Origin: Letharia columbiana
Taxonomy: Eukaryota; Ascomycota; Lecanoromycetes; Lecanorales; Parmeliaceae
Assembly (NCBI RefSeq): GCF_014066305.1
Contig: NW_023501043.1
Coordinates: 124,001-188,000 of the forward strand
Direction: 5' to 3'
DNA length: 64,000 bases
Program-made: the position numbers and the translations under genes
In this document: one piece after another, positions 11,800 through 24,258 of the stretch
How positions within the stretch are numbered: position 1 is the stretch's first letter
Layout: every line of letters begins with the position of its first letter
The notes under the pieces: model-generated
Seen by the model: the letters and a program-made list of their open reading frames with translations, nothing else
Databases searched by the model: none
Told to the model about the DNA's origin: nothing

Positions 11800-12990
11800 A
11801 AAAGGTCCACGAAACTCGTGAGGCTTGTCAACGAGGTGAAGCGTCATGGGTAGCCGCTTATTCGCCACGTAATATAGTCAGTGAATACAGTAAAGGCGTC
11901 TCTTCATTCGAGGCCCTTCTGGGCAGGATGTGCATTCATCTCGTCTGCTGGACCACTCCACTCACCCCAAAACATTTTAAGAGTGCCAGGCGAGGGAGAG
12001 CATCAACCAACAGCGTGCTGGTCGCCTCGCCGCATTACACAGCTCGCTCGCTTAAAGCCGCAGCCCTGGGAGCTCCCACTTTACCTGGGGCCAGATTTTT
12101 GTCTTCTTTTCCTGCCAAAAAACTATTGAAGACTTTCCCCCAACCCCAAGGCTCGAAGCGTGAGTTCGATTGAAGTAAAATGTAGCGAAAGTCGGGCATA
12201 GAGGGGGATATTAGGCGGGTGGGAAATCCGAAGATTTTACGGTCTTCACCGAGGTGGACGTCGCTGAATTCGAAGCTCTAAAATCCTAGATGCTTCCGTC
12301 TTTCCATTGGGCACACTTTTGTGGGTATTACCAGAATAAATTGACTGTTGATCTCAAGGATTTCGTAATGTAGGGTGTTTGAAGCAGGAAAGATGATCCA
12401 CTGGGCTTACAAGGACGTTCATCCAGGGATCGTTTCGTTACGTGGTGCGAATGAAATTTACCTTATATGAACGGTGAATAGTATCTTACCTCAGTACCTC
12501 CGGCATTTGAAGTGAAGGCGAACGCGACCGAGCAATGTACCAACTTATCAGTCCGAGCTGCTTACTGTGATGGGTGCGGGGAGGGTGATGCTGGAGTTAA
12601 TTCAGAAATATGGTGGATGAAAGCTTGTAGCGTCAGTGATCGTGGAATTAGTTTCGGCTGCTTCTGCTTCTGTTTATATGGCAAATCTGAACTCTGCCGA
12701 CTTGCTGAATCAGAGCACAGCATCAGAGTTTTGGTGAGACTCCCTACCTCCGCCTCCATACCTACCCATGCGGCCTCGTACACGTCCTGATATCGTGCCC
12801 AAACTCTTCACAGGTGCTAGTAAATCTACCTCAACCTCAGACCGCATGTGTATCCGAGGCACGTCCTGATTCAAAGTATTGATACTGCTGATTGGATAGC
12901 CCTGTCCCATGGCTCCAACCGTAATAGTGGCTAGGAAGAGCGACTTGCAATCGTGACTTCAATTCGCATTTTTAATGACGCGTGACGTAC
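11800..12990. other. Intergenic, nothing supported
   Basis: Only short frames (around 11881-12173 and 12512-12910) without recognisable products. Base composition is still balanced; the AT-rich block starts to the right of 13,200. Some of this may be decayed gene sequence, but I see no motif that shows it. Confidence 0.45.
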
Positions 12991-12994
12991 CCTA

Positions 12995-13215
12995 AAAATA
13001 TGTGCTGGGGCGCGGGGCTACCCAGTAGTGGAAAACTTGCCGAGGATGTGAGAAGACTGAGAAGACTGAGAAGACTGAGAAGACTGAGAAGATTACTACT
13101 GCATAATACCAATTCTATTAAGGGGAGACCCCCTAAACCCCCCTCCGGGGGCTCTCCGAGGGCCCTCCGGGGGCTCCTGCCGAAGGGGCCGTTCTCGCAA
13201 GCTCGAAATTATTTA
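12995..13215 (+). repeat. GC-rich repeat family, copy 1, with a 9-bp tandem repeat
   Basis: This copy starts ATATGTGCTGGGGCG, then CAGTAGTGGAAAACTTGCC, and ends with a GC-rich module around CCGGGGGCTCTCCGAGGG and TCTCGCAAGCTCGAAATT. Between them the 9-mer AGAAGACTG is repeated about 4.5 times (13051-13091). Related but mutated copies lie at 14165-14340 (direct), 14345-14450 (GC-rich module inverted) and 14490-14600 (GC-rich module, direct). This copy is the least mutated and sits at the edge of the AT-rich block, suggesting it is part of the element that was silenced. Confidence 0.75.
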
Positions 13216-14164
13216 TATAAAGCTTATTTTAAGATCGATATAGAGTCGTTCGCTTCGTCAAGATTATAACTATAATCCCTCTAAAGAAATTTCTTATAAC
13301 GATTATTAATTATAAATCGAAGTTATTTATAAATAGTCTTAAGATCTCTATATCGAATTATCGTATATAATAAAGTCTTATCGAGTTAATTCTTAATTTA
13401 AGACTAATTAATTACTATATATTAATCTTTTATAATATAAAATATATAATCTAAGACGTCTTATAATTCGATATTAATAGACTCTTATAAGAATTACTCT
13501 TCTTAAAAATATATTTAATATACGAGATTAGTATATAAATTCTCGATAATCTTTTATTAAAGATAAAAATAACTTATTTCGACTTTTTCGTAAGCGCGTT
13601 TTAGAGCGTCGAGATCTTAATTTTTTCGTAGATATATATTATAAATATCGAATATAGGGCGTTTAATATCGAGGTTTAAAGTATCGAGCTTAAAGATATC
13701 TATTTATATCTCGATAATACGTATAGAATTAATATCTTCGAGTATAGTTTAAGAAAGATTTTAAGATATCGTAGATTAAGATTAAGATTATAATACGATA
13801 TCGCATAAAGATAATCGACGTTAATATCGACTTTAGACTTTTCTCTAAGATCGTAATTAATTTTAAGAGTATAACTATAAGAGAGCGCGCTCGATATTTT
13901 ATTTTTAATAATTCTTTTAATATCGATTTATAGTACGTCGAGCTATAGAGGATATAAGGCTAAAGTTAAGAATTAATTAAGATATATTAAGAATAGAGAT
14001 AGAGAGAAATAGAGAAAATTAGAGAAAAATTTGATATTCTTAATTAAGATCTATTAAATTCTTAGTTACTTTCTAATAAGATAAGAGTTTTCTAGAATAA
14101 TCTTATAGCGAGGCTTAATATAGAAGTAATTTTATTCTTAAGCTAGAGAGAAAGCAAGCTTTCC

Positions 14165-14340
14165 AAATATGTGCTAGGACGTATTCTTTTCAGTAGTGAA
14201 AAGCTTGCCAAGTACTAGTTTTTAACTATTTTTGATTCTTAGAGAGATTCTCTAAAACCCCTTAAACCCTTTAAGAACTCTTTAAAGGCTCTTCGAGAGC
14301 TTCTATCGAGGGGCTATCAAAGTAAACTCGAAATTTAATT
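14165..14340 (+). repeat. GC-rich repeat family, copy 2 (RIP-mutated)
   Basis: Direct, degenerate copy of 12995-13215: ATATGTGCTAGGACG, then CAGTAGTGAAAAGCTTGCC, then a module matching CCGGGGGCTC.. in which many C are now T, ending in AAACTCGAAATTTAATT. The 9-bp tandem tract of copy 1 is absent. C to T changes dominate the differences, as expected from RIP. Confidence 0.7.
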
Positions 14341-14344
14341 ATTT

Positions 14345-14450
14345 TAGTGATATTTGATTGATTTCGAGCTTGCTTTAACAGCCCCTCGATAGAAGCTCTC
14401 GAAGAGCCCTTAAAGAGCTTCGAAGGGTTTAAGGGATTTTAAGGGATCTA
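14345..14450 (-). repeat. GC-rich repeat family, copy 3 (inverted)
   Basis: Reverse-complement copy of the module at 14255-14340 (compare CCCCTCGATAGAAGCTCTCG here with its complement there). The two form an inverted pair about 80 bp long with a short spacer, able to fold into an imperfect hairpin. Confidence 0.7.
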
Positions 14451-14489
14451 ACTCTGAGAATCGAGAGAGACGTTATAATTTATTTGATA

Positions 14490-14600
14490 TACTTAGGGGG
14501 AGACCCCCTAAAACCCCCTGACCCTCCGGGGGCTCTCCGAGGGCTCTCCGAGGGCTCCTGCCGGAGAGGCTCTTCTCGCAAACTCGATAGACCGAGGGTC
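14490..14600 (+). repeat. GC-rich repeat family, copy 4
   Basis: GC-rich module in direct orientation: GGGGGAGACCCCCTAAAACC, CCGGGGGCTCTCCGAGGG and TTCTCGCAAACTCG, closely matching 13115-13210. It is hardly RIP-mutated although it is surrounded by AT-rich sequence, so it is either a recent insertion or too short to be recognised by RIP. It directly adjoins the 19-bp-arm hairpin at 14595. Confidence 0.75.
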
Positions 14601-14638
14601 GGTGACAAAAGTCGGCAGAGACTTTTGTCACCGACCCT
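14595..14638. repeat. Perfect inverted repeat, 19-bp arms, 6-nt loop
   Basis: The left arm AGGGTCGGTGACAAAAGTC (14595-14613) and right arm GACTTTTGTCACCGACCCT (14620-14638) are exact reverse complements around the loop GGCAGA. It survives unmutated inside an AT-rich block. It could be two abutting terminal inverted repeats, a minimal MITE remnant, or a recombination scar. Confidence 0.9.
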
Positions 14639-17600
14639 GGACGAATACTTTATCAAATTTCGTCTACGCTACGTTATCTGAAAGCGTATAAGTAATTCTA
14701 TAACTCTACGTACTTAGTTTATTATTATATTTTTAATAAAAGAAAAGAAATTAAAAAAGGTAGATTTAAGAATTTTGAAGTTCTTTTCCAGCTTCCTCTT
14801 TTAGATATACCCGTGTACACCCGCTTTTAACTTGAAAATAAAGAAATAAGATAAGTTTTAGCTTTAAAATCACGGAATCTAAAGATCTAATTAGTCAACT
14901 TTAAATTTATAGTTATCGAATATTTTATAATTTTAGTCTTAAGTAATAGATAGAGCTTATAAATATTCTAAAGATAAATTTAAATAGAAAATAAAGATTA
15001 TTAAGATCGATACTAGTCTTTTCTGAGTTAGTCCCATAAACCACGTAACTTCGCGTTTATCTGTATCTACTTATATTAAATATTATTATTAATTAATTAA
15101 TCTATTATTATATAGAATAATAGCTATAAAATAAGACGATAAGGGTTTCTTTCTCTACGCTAACGCTATATATACTATAACTTTAGATTATATACGTAGA
15201 GTAGATTAAATAACGCCTCTCTAGTCGTATTATCGCCGTCTATAATACTCGACCTTCGATTAGAATCTTAATATTATAGACGACGTCTAGTTTAAATATA
15301 ATATCCGTCTTACGAAGGACGAGATTCGCCGTTTTATACTACTTCTTAAACTCGAATCGATTTAATATTATTATCGTTTTTAATATTCTTTAAAAGTCGC
15401 CTTATATATTATTTACTATAAGCTATTATAATCTAATCGCTACTTTAATATAATATATAAATTTAAGCGATCTCGAATCTAGATTAATATAATCTATAAT
15501 AATATAATTAGCTATCTCGCGTAGCGATATCGACCTATACTCTACTAATATTCTCTCTATATAAAAGAAAAAGTTAAATACTTTACGAAGGTCTTAGATA
15601 AGTATAAAGGGTGTAAAGTAATATAGATATTCGTTAATGGAATATTTCGAGGCTTTTATCGATTAAAGTATATATAATAAATAAATTATTCTAGCTATAA
15701 GAAATATAAATATTATTAATAAGAAGTAGTTAGCTCGAATAAAATACTCTTTAATCTTATCGATTTATATCTTAATTTTAATAATAATAATAAGCTACTC
15801 GCTAAATTAGATATTCTATAGAAGATTTAGAAATTCTAGTCTATTAAGAATAAAGAGTTATTTCTTTTTAATAACTAGGCGTATAAAGTTATAAAGGGAA
15901 TTATAAGTTTATTTAAAGGCGATAGACGAACGATATTAGAGTCGAAAGTCTTCTTTAATAACGATACTTCTAATATTAGAATTAGTATCGAATAAGCTTT
16001 TAAGGAAATTTAGTAGATATAAATAGTTAACGTATTTAAAATATAGTAGAGAGTCGAGGCGTTATCGATAGTAGTATACTATTTAATATCTATACTACTC
16101 GCTAATTATCTTATATATATTAGAGGAAATACTATAAGTAGTTAATTTCTAACGAGATTATCGACGCTAAAAGACTATTTAAAAGTAATATTATAATTAT
16201 AAATATTATAGATTTCAGCTATAAGAGATAAAGTTATTTCTACGCTAGTTAATTATCTTCTATTCGCTTAGAACCTACTACGAGCGATAACTACGAATTT
16301 ATCTATATATTTAAATATAATAGATGTATTATTAATAATAATAAAAGAAATATAATAGCTACGTAAAGATATTTATATTTAAAAAAGTCGCGATTAAGTA
16401 AATTTACTTAGAGCTACTATACTATCTAGATATATATATTCTATATATAAGAATATCTTTTAAGACCTCGAAAAATATATATATAATATCTCGTAAAGTT
16501 ATTTCTAAGTATATTAAATACTTAGTATTCTATTATCTTTATACTAATTTACTTTATAATCTTTTTCTATCGTATTTTTTTCTTTCTTTATCTTCTTAAT
16601 CTTCTTATCGCTAATTACGCTTAGAATTATACTCTTAAGTCTATTAAAGCGAGTGTTAATAGCGTTAAAGAAGCTACTTTACGACTAGTTCGCGGTTAAA
16701 CTTTATCTTTTATAATATTCCTCTTTAAATCTTTCCTCTTTAGCCTTATTACGAGCTTTCTTCTTTTTATTTAAAGCGAGTCTTTATTTAACTATATTCT
16801 TCGCGTTCTTATTATAATATATTATTTATATAGATATCGTAATTATATTATTATAACTATTCTTTACTTAAGTAACTCTATCGCGTTTAAACGGCTTATA
16901 AGTAAGATTCTTTCTCTTCTTCTTAATCTCGTTTAAAGCGACCTTATATTACTTTATCTTCTCTTCTCTTATAGTTATTCTCTTAATTATTACTAGAATA
17001 ACGCTAAGCTTTACGTCGATCGCTAAGATTATCGACGTAAATATAATAGATATAAAAATTATCGACGAAGACGTAATAGATATAGAAGTCGCTTAAGTGG
17101 TAATTATAGATTTAAAAGAGGCTAGCGTATTAACTAGCTAGGTAGTTATATCTTCTTCTTCTTCTTCTTTATTAAATTAATATATAAAAGATATTAACTT
17201 TCGCCTATAACTTAGTATAATTATTATATTATCTTTCTTCTTTTTCTATATCATCTATTAATTATTATTTATTCTCGACTTTTATCGATAATTCTTACCT
17301 TCTAAATCGTATATCGAAATCTCTCTTATTTATTTATCTATAGTAATAATCTAATTATTCTCTCGCTTAATATCTCTTATTACGTCTTAATCTTCTATCT
17401 CTTTATATCTCTTCTTAATAAGATTATATATCTTCTAATTAACGTTCTTATATAAATATTCTCTTCTTATTTCTATCTAAAAATCGAGTTTAATCGTATT
17501 TTAAAAATTAGTCGCTTCGTTCTTAACGCTATAGAAATCTCTTCTATTAATATATTTATTAACTAATATTATATATTCCTTCTCTATAAGATTTAGTTCT

Positions 17601-18599
17601 CGCGATATTATTTTTCTCTATTTTAATTAATCCCCTTAATCTTCTATCGAGTCTTATACTTTTAAGAATATATATAAGAGAGAATTACGTCGTTTTCGTT
17701 CTTTCTACTATAATAGAGATATATTACGCTTATATATAGTAATATTAAAAGGATATTCGATTAAAAGATAGTATATCGACCTATAACCCTCGACTTTAGA
17801 AGGCTCTTTATACTCTAGCGAGGATATATTATAGTAAATTTAATCGTTAATAGAGAAGTCTTAAAAGCTTTAAGCGTATTAACGATCTCTTAATATAGAG
17901 ATAAATAATTAGAATTATTTAAGCGTAATATCTTCGCGTAGATAGGAATCTAGTTACTAACTCTTATAATAGTAAGACGATTAAGATTATTATTAAGTCT
18001 AAGATAGATTAAGATAGTAAACTTATCTTCGAGCTATTTAATAGACTTCTTAAGAGGCGATAAGAGAATATAAGAAGAAGACTATATAGCTATAAGAGTA
18101 GTACGTAAATTATAACTATTTTAACTTCTTTAATTATTTTGATATTTTTTAGTAAAGATCTATTCTTAATAATATAACGACGCTAGTCTTTTTATAGAGA
18201 CTACTATTAATTAATTAACTTCTTTAAAGTCTTTATATATATTCTAAAGACTTTAAAACGTTTATAAAGCTATAATTAAGTAAATAGTATAAGATCTAAT
18301 AATTACTTAATAGCGATAGAGTAAACTCGAAATCTAGCCGTATATAGATAAAATATAATCTTTAGAATCTTTATAAGTTCTATTTAGTAAGAAAGTAAGC
18401 TTTTTAATAAGAGCCTCTTCGATAATTATATATTTTCAAAATATGCTAATATATTTTCAACTTAGCGTATTATTAATATACGATTACGTTCGATAATCAT
18501 ATTTTTACTTATTAGATTATATTATATATTAAAATTATATAAATTATAAGTTAACTTATAATTTAAGACTCAATGTACGCTAAGCACATAGAAATAATG

Positions 18600-19300
18600 A
18601 ACATTTATGACTGCAATAGCGATATTTTTCATTTTCATGACTGATAGCCACATTTCATGACTGCAATAGCTATATTTCAGTCATGGATGACTCTCTATTT
18701 GAAGAGGTAGCTGCAAGTGTCGTTCTTACTGCTGCTCAGTACTATTCTTCTCATTATGACAAGCAAATGCGGAGAACGTCTATTCTATCTGGCTATGCCT
18801 ATACCAAAGAAATCCTTAATGGCCATTCTGCAGTGCAGCAGTAGCAGCTTTGTCAGCCATAAGACTGTTGAATGGTAGGTAAGAAGGCAATTGTCTGACT
18901 AGAAAGAATTTTTCGACTATCCTACATTCGATTCTTACTCAGCGGGATTACAGGGTTACCGAACGAAACCGTACCTATATTTTACATATTTTCAAGTGTC
19001 TACTAGTGCTATTTTGAGCCCACATTCATTTAAAAAGAGGGGGGGAAAAATTTTTATAAATTTTTAAAAAAAAATGGTAAAAAAAGGGGGCAAATAAGAG
19101 AGACAGACCAAAGACTTAAGGTTGTGGCGGCTGTGGCTGAAAGCTTGGCATCGATACATTGTTTAGTTGAGGGTCACTCGACACGAGCCCTCCGTAAGAC
19201 GACCTCTAGATCCGAGGTATCTCAGTCTCCAGGTTCTTATCATTCGCACCTACTGATTGACCACTTCTTGCCCATGCTGCTCTATCGGTGACCCCTACTC
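18600..19300. other. Transition from AT-rich block to auxilin-like gene
   Basis: Besides the transposase fragment this stretch holds poly-G and poly-A tracts (about 19036-19092) and the promoter and 5' UTR of the following gene. No other gene was seen. Confidence 0.5.
18683..18844 (+). pseudogene. N-terminal fragment of a putative PIF/Harbinger-type transposase
   Basis: A 53-codon frame starting at ATG reads MDDSLFEEVAASVVL..YYSSHYDK..RRTSILSGYAYTKEILNGHS and ends at TAG. The arrangement 'RTSxLSGxxYxxElLNGH' resembles the N-terminus of fungal Harbinger (HARBI1-like nuclease) transposases, in which ExLNGxxxR precedes the DDE domain. The downstream DDE part is missing. Short direct repeats with the core ATGACTGCAATAGC at about 18609 and 18657 precede it. 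Family assignment rests on memory of the motif only. Confidence 0.4.
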
Positions 19301-19307
19301 CTCCGGT

Positions 19308-22225
19308 ATGGATGACCTCTCAAGCGTGGATTGGGCGCCCTCCAAAGCGCACTTAGCAGGTCGGCAACATCCCCCAGCTCTAGGCACCTACTATTCAACT
19401 CTAAGGCCAACCCCTCCTGTATCTGGAAGCTCCACGCCGTCCGCATTTCCACCGCCAGGCCAACTGCCAAAAAAAGTTCCCTCAAGAAGCAGCGGCTCAA
19501 CGCCAGCCAATGACAGCTTTGCCAATCTGGTCGCCTTCGGTGGCCAACAGTCCACGAAGAGCCCGTCATTACAGGAACAGCAGAAGCGACTGCAAGAGGA
19601 AAGGGCGAAGCAAGAAGCGGAGAAGAGGAGACAATTCGATGCACGTTTTGGTAGTGTGCAGCCCGCATCTTGGGATACGTTGGGCGATGGGAGGACTACA
19701 CCTGACAGGATTACGTCTCCTCCAACTTACACGGCTACAAATGAATATGGAGGGCAAAAGTTATCGAAGGTTATCAATAAACCCTTTGCAGGGATACCCG
19801 CTCCTTCATCCGCGAAGAGGTCTATAGATGACGATAACGATCTGTTTTCAGCCTTCAATGCTTCGGCGCCGGTTGATAGATCTAGTCATATGTCGCCTCC
19901 CTCCAAGTCTTCAAGTCTAGATGATCCACCTTTGTTGAAAAGTCCAGGTGGCCCCAGCTCGATATCAGCGGTCAAGAACGTTGATGGAAGCAGTAGGGAC
20001 CATACAGAGGACCAGGACGATGACCCATTCGGTCTCGGTACGGACGGCTTCATGAAAAAGCCAAAACAAGACGCCATTGCCAACGTCAAATCTGAGGAGG
20101 ACGACGATGTACTAGGGCTATTAGGTCGCCCAGTCTCCGAGTTTCCCAAGCCGCAGCCGAGAATGGAAAAGGCTCCGGAACCTGCAAGCGACGCTTCCCT
20201 TCACCCTCAAGATCGGGCAGTCGCGGAGCTGGTAGATATGGGCTTCACTCCCGAGAAATCAAGAACAGCTCTCGAGGCTACTGAAAGCGGTACGGATGTT
20301 GAGGCTGCTGTTGGGTGGCTGTTGAACCAAGCGCACGAGGAGTCTCGAAAGAAGAGCCAATCGCAGGATCATCAGGAAGAGGATCGAAATGCCGCTGAAA
20401 GATCCCAACGATCGAAAAGGACTCCTGGACGCCGGAAAAGCTCAATTGGTGGCTCGGCGAAGCCAGCTTGGATGCGAGAGCAGGAACTAAATGGGACTAG
20501 TCGGCAACGGCAGGATAGCAAATCTCCTGCGAATGAGGAGAAAGATCCCTCGCAGTATGCAGCCGAGATTGGGACCAAGATGTTCAAGACTGCTAACTCA
20601 TTGTGGAAGACGGGAACGAAAAGGTTGAATCAGGCAGTCGCTGAGTTTAATTCAGACAGTGATTCCAGCCAGCCCAAATGGATGAAAGAGGCTCAAACAG
20701 AAGCAGGCGCTCGAAAGCCAAGACCTCCACGGCGGGAGCTTGATGCCAATGATCATGATCGGATGGCCAGGAACGTACAGCAACAACCGGCAGCGCGGCC
20801 AACGCAACCGGATGTCACGGACGAGGCTCTGATGCTTGAAGCCGACTCTCGTCCGCCTCCGCGAAAGTCCCGACCGAAAGCAGATGCCCCCGAAGACCTT
20901 TCAAGACCGCCGCCGCCAGCACGATCGAGGGAGCCTCAAGAGCAGTCTAAGCCTCAACCTAAGTTTATGCCACAGCAGTCAGCTCGTGACCCGAGAGCAA
21001 AGCTGAGTAGGCAAGCTATTGAGGACGAAGCCTCTCAAGCGTACATCAGCCCAGCGCGACGGAAGAAGACGACTCCCAAACCGCCACCTACTGAACAGGA
21101 GCCGGATCTACTGTTCGACCCTTCTCAGTCATCATATCAATCTGCGCCAACATCTTCTCGCCCAAAGCCTGCACCTCAAGCGGTCAAACGTCCAACGACT
21201 TCCCTCCCAACGCGTCCACCTGCGCCCAAACGAAACATTCCAGCCATCTCCCCTTTTGCTCTACAAGCGTCGACAAAAGCCCGCCAGGAAGGCACCTTGG
21301 CTTTCAAACGAGGTGACTATGCACTTGCTACAACATTATATTCGACCGGCATCACTGCCGTTCCCTCCACGCATCCTCTAGTTCTTCCCATGCTTACCAA
21401 TCGTGCACTCGCACACCTTAAAACTGGTGATCCTAAAGCCGCAGTCATAGACGCCAAATCTGCTCTTGATTTAATAGGACCTTCGCGGGGAGCTTCAGAG
21501 AGTGTTGATCTTAGCGGCGATGAAGGCGTCAAGCCGATGACTACTTACTGGGAAAAGGCAATGACCCGGCAAGCTGAAGCCTTAGAACAATTGGAGCGCT
21601 GGTCCGAAGCAGCTATAGTCTGGAAGGCATGCGTAGAAGCAGGCGTGGGAGGTGCAACTAGCATTGCGGGAAGGAACAGATGCGAGAAAGCTGCAGCAGG
21701 ATCACAGACTAAATCTTCTGTGGCGCGCAAGCCAGCCGCTCCGAAACCTAAGCCAAAGGTCTCCGCCCTGGGTGACCTAGCGCCCGAATCTGCGCAGTCC
21801 GCCGAGGCAGTCTCGAGATTACGAGCAGCGAATGCTGCGGCGGACCGTGTAGATGATGAGAAATTCGCCCTTGCAGATGTAGTTGATTTGCGGGTCAAGA
21901 AATGGCGATTGGGGAAAGAGAGCAATCTGAGAGCGTTGCTATCGACCTTGCAAAATGTTCTCTGGGAAGGAAGCGGGTGGAAAGAGATTGGGATGGGGGA
22001 ACTCTTGATGGCTGGCAAGGTGAAGATTAATTACATGAAGGGGATTGCGAAGGTGCATCCGGATAAGGTAAGCGGTCTGCTCCTTTGGCTCAGGGCATTG
22101 GGGTAGCTGACGTGTGGTAAAAGCTGCCTATGACGGCGACTACAGAGCAGAAGATGATCAGCGCTGCGGTTTTCGCAACGTTGAATGAAGCGTGGGAGAA
22201 GTTCAAGCAGGAGAACAACCTTTGA
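19308..22225 (+). CDS. swa2: Auxilin/Swa2-like J-domain protein (clathrin uncoating cofactor)
   Basis: Exons 19308-22067 and 22124-22225 (56-bp intron GTAAGC..AAG) give 953 aa. The frame is open back to 19257 but only through a TTG, so the first ATG (MDDLSSVDWAP) is chosen. The disordered N-terminal half has acidic/aromatic clathrin- or adaptor-type motifs (DNDLFSAF, DDDPFGLG, DDDVLGLLG). A UBA domain follows (about residues 301-344, VAELVDMGFTPEKSRTAL), then Pro-rich linkers, a TPR region (about 652-721), and a C-terminal J domain (about 861-953) with the HPDK loop split from the last helix by the intron. This UBA-TPR-J order is that of yeast Swa2, which recruits Hsp70 to strip clathrin from vesicles. 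The last exon supplies the final J helices (AVFATLNEAWEKFKQENNL). Neighbours on both sides are repeats or decayed sequence. Confidence 0.9.
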
Positions 22226-22229
22226 TGTA

Positions 22230-24250
22230 ACGGACCATCAAGTCTGAACACTGTCAGGTCTCCTGCGTACGAAACTTATAGTTAGTAGCGGTCCTGCATA
22301 GGTAGGAGAGTCATGGCACTACTAGCATAATCAATATTCATAATTGAGCTTCGACTACGATGATAGCTCAGCCATGGCGGCATTTTACGCAAATCACGGT
22401 TTCCAGTGCATTTACTCAGTTGCGGCAACCCCTTCGCGGCTTGTTCATTCGTGCCGAACTATCACTGACAAAGACTGATGAAGAACCCTGCTTACCGTAC
22501 CAGCTTCTCTTGACTGGACATGTTGTCATCGATTATATCTCATCTATATCGGGAGATCAAGCAGCAACTGACCCCTGAAGGGAGCGCAGTCGCTCAGTAT
22601 CACCCTCGGTCGCGCGACGTTAATGCAGCGCTCGCCCAATGCCTGCCGGGGGCAAAGCTGGGACAGATTCCTGCCTAGGACAATACTCAAACCAAGCGAA
22701 TCACTCGCTAAAGCACGCCCGTGCGAGTTTTGGCGCATGCAAAATGCCCCTCGCCGTGCTGACTGGAAAAGCCACATTGACATGCGAATTGTCGGGGTTG
22801 TCCTCCAGCGATCGTAGCGCTAGAGCGATGGTTGAGCACTTCCGAGCATGTGAAATGCAGAGGATAATATAACGGTCATGTCTGCAAGCGGGGCCAAGGC
22901 AAGATGCGAGCCTCTTCCGAGTGGCGAAAATAGCTACCGGTAGATTGAACGGAGCCCGGGTAGGCTCTACGACCAAATCGTCCAGTCGCGCGAGTTTTAG
23001 GTGTGATGACGTGGACTTCGCTGAAGAGAACCAGGATCGCTGTCACCGCAGGATATGTGCATGAGGCCAAGTCGGCGCCGCTGGTAACGAGGTCTCTGAG
23101 TTCAATAATGAGGGTAATGTGACATCGCCAGACACTTAATATCAGCTGGCTCGATTACTGCCGAGCTCGAATCCCTCACAGTATGACAAGATGCTGATTG
23201 TCCGTCAAGGTGGTATGTATCTGAGGAGGAGAGGCGAGGCTTCGGACTCACTCACACGCACAGTTCTAGCCACACAAGCCTAATCAACATCTCGGCATGA
23301 CTTCGCCATCGAAGTGGCAGGAGAGCATGTAGGTGCAGGGGAAAATCCGCTCCGGATATTGTGGTCCGGGACTTCAATAATCTCGAGGAATGATTGAATG
23401 TTTTTTTTCAAAAGCTGGAGGTTTCGCCTCGCTAGCTCTCGTAAAAAAAGGTCTTACACCCAACCGAGCCAGCCAGCGCACGCATCGAGAAGCGGGCGCA
23501 TTGTCAAACATGACTAAACTCGTTTCATTGCGACCGAACACAAATTCGTATTTACTGCATCCGGCGTCGTCTTTCTTTGCTGACTTTTGTTTCGCTGATA
23601 CTAATTCTGGCGGCTTGCTCAGACATCCACTCGTCCTTGCCTGCAGAGATGAAGTGCAACAAGTTCTTACTGATTCCGAGCCTCTCGGCAATGTTTCAGT
23701 AGCGGTCGGGCGGCGCAGACAGCAAAGCCAAGAATGTCTTCATGCCAAGATTCGAGCTGATACGACACAACGATTGTAGCCTTCGGGGCCTGCTATGTCA
23801 ACCATAAGACTCAAGGTGGGGGATTGGTTTCTTCCCTTTTTTTTTTGCCAGGTTCAATCGAGCAATATGGTCAAAGATGGCTTTCAGTGGTGAGGCTTGG
23901 CGTGCGTATCATCAGGTGTTGGGATGCTGAAACTCAGACGTCGACTCCAATTGGCCAGCGCAGCCACACCTCTCTATGTACATGCGTAGTGGGCCTTCTG
24001 AATTGCCCTCAGTCTCCCGGGTAAACGCCAGTAAGAGACCGTATGGAATCATGATTTGAGTTTCGGGCCATGGTCGAGCAGCTGCTCAGGGCAATGTAAA
24101 GAAACAACATCTTGCACGGTTGGAGGGATCAAGTATGTCCTGTACCATACGCGTATACTCTCCCAAGGGTGTCGAAGTCGGCCTCCGCAATCCCTAGAAT
24201 CTTGGTCGCAGAGACGGTCCGAGGCTCTCGCTTCTTCGTCTTTGGTTCAC
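22230..24250. other. Gene-poor stretch, nothing supported
   Basis: About 2 kb of balanced composition with many short frames on both strands and no motif, splice pattern or RNA gene that I can defend. The frames at 22360-22976 and 23374-23779 were inspected and have no recognisable product. Confidence 0.45.
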
Positions 24251-24258
24251 ACTTTGAA

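Larger units (their letters stand above)
13200..18600. mobile_element. AT-rich, RIP-mutated block, unclassified element(s)
   Basis: About 5.4 kb with extreme TA richness, almost no CA or TG dinucleotides, and stops in every frame. This is the composition expected after repeat-induced point mutation of a repeated element. Unlike the two Copia blocks in this window I could not read ghost motifs of a known transposase or reverse transcriptase, and no LTR pair with TGTTGG..CCAACA ends was found. The left edge carries copies of a GC-rich repeat; the right edge abuts a fragment that resembles a Harbinger transposase start. It may contain more than one element. Confidence 0.7.

Noticed and set aside
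12982..13269. Open frame with (RRL)n, resembling a Leu/Arg-rich repeat protein
   Set aside because: It is the translation of the 9-bp tandem AGAAGACTG and of the GC-rich repeat module; it has no start context or codon bias and the repeat family explains it.
19282..19668. Minus-strand frame opposite the auxilin-like gene
   Set aside because: Shadow of the long plus-strand coding sequence, no own motifs.
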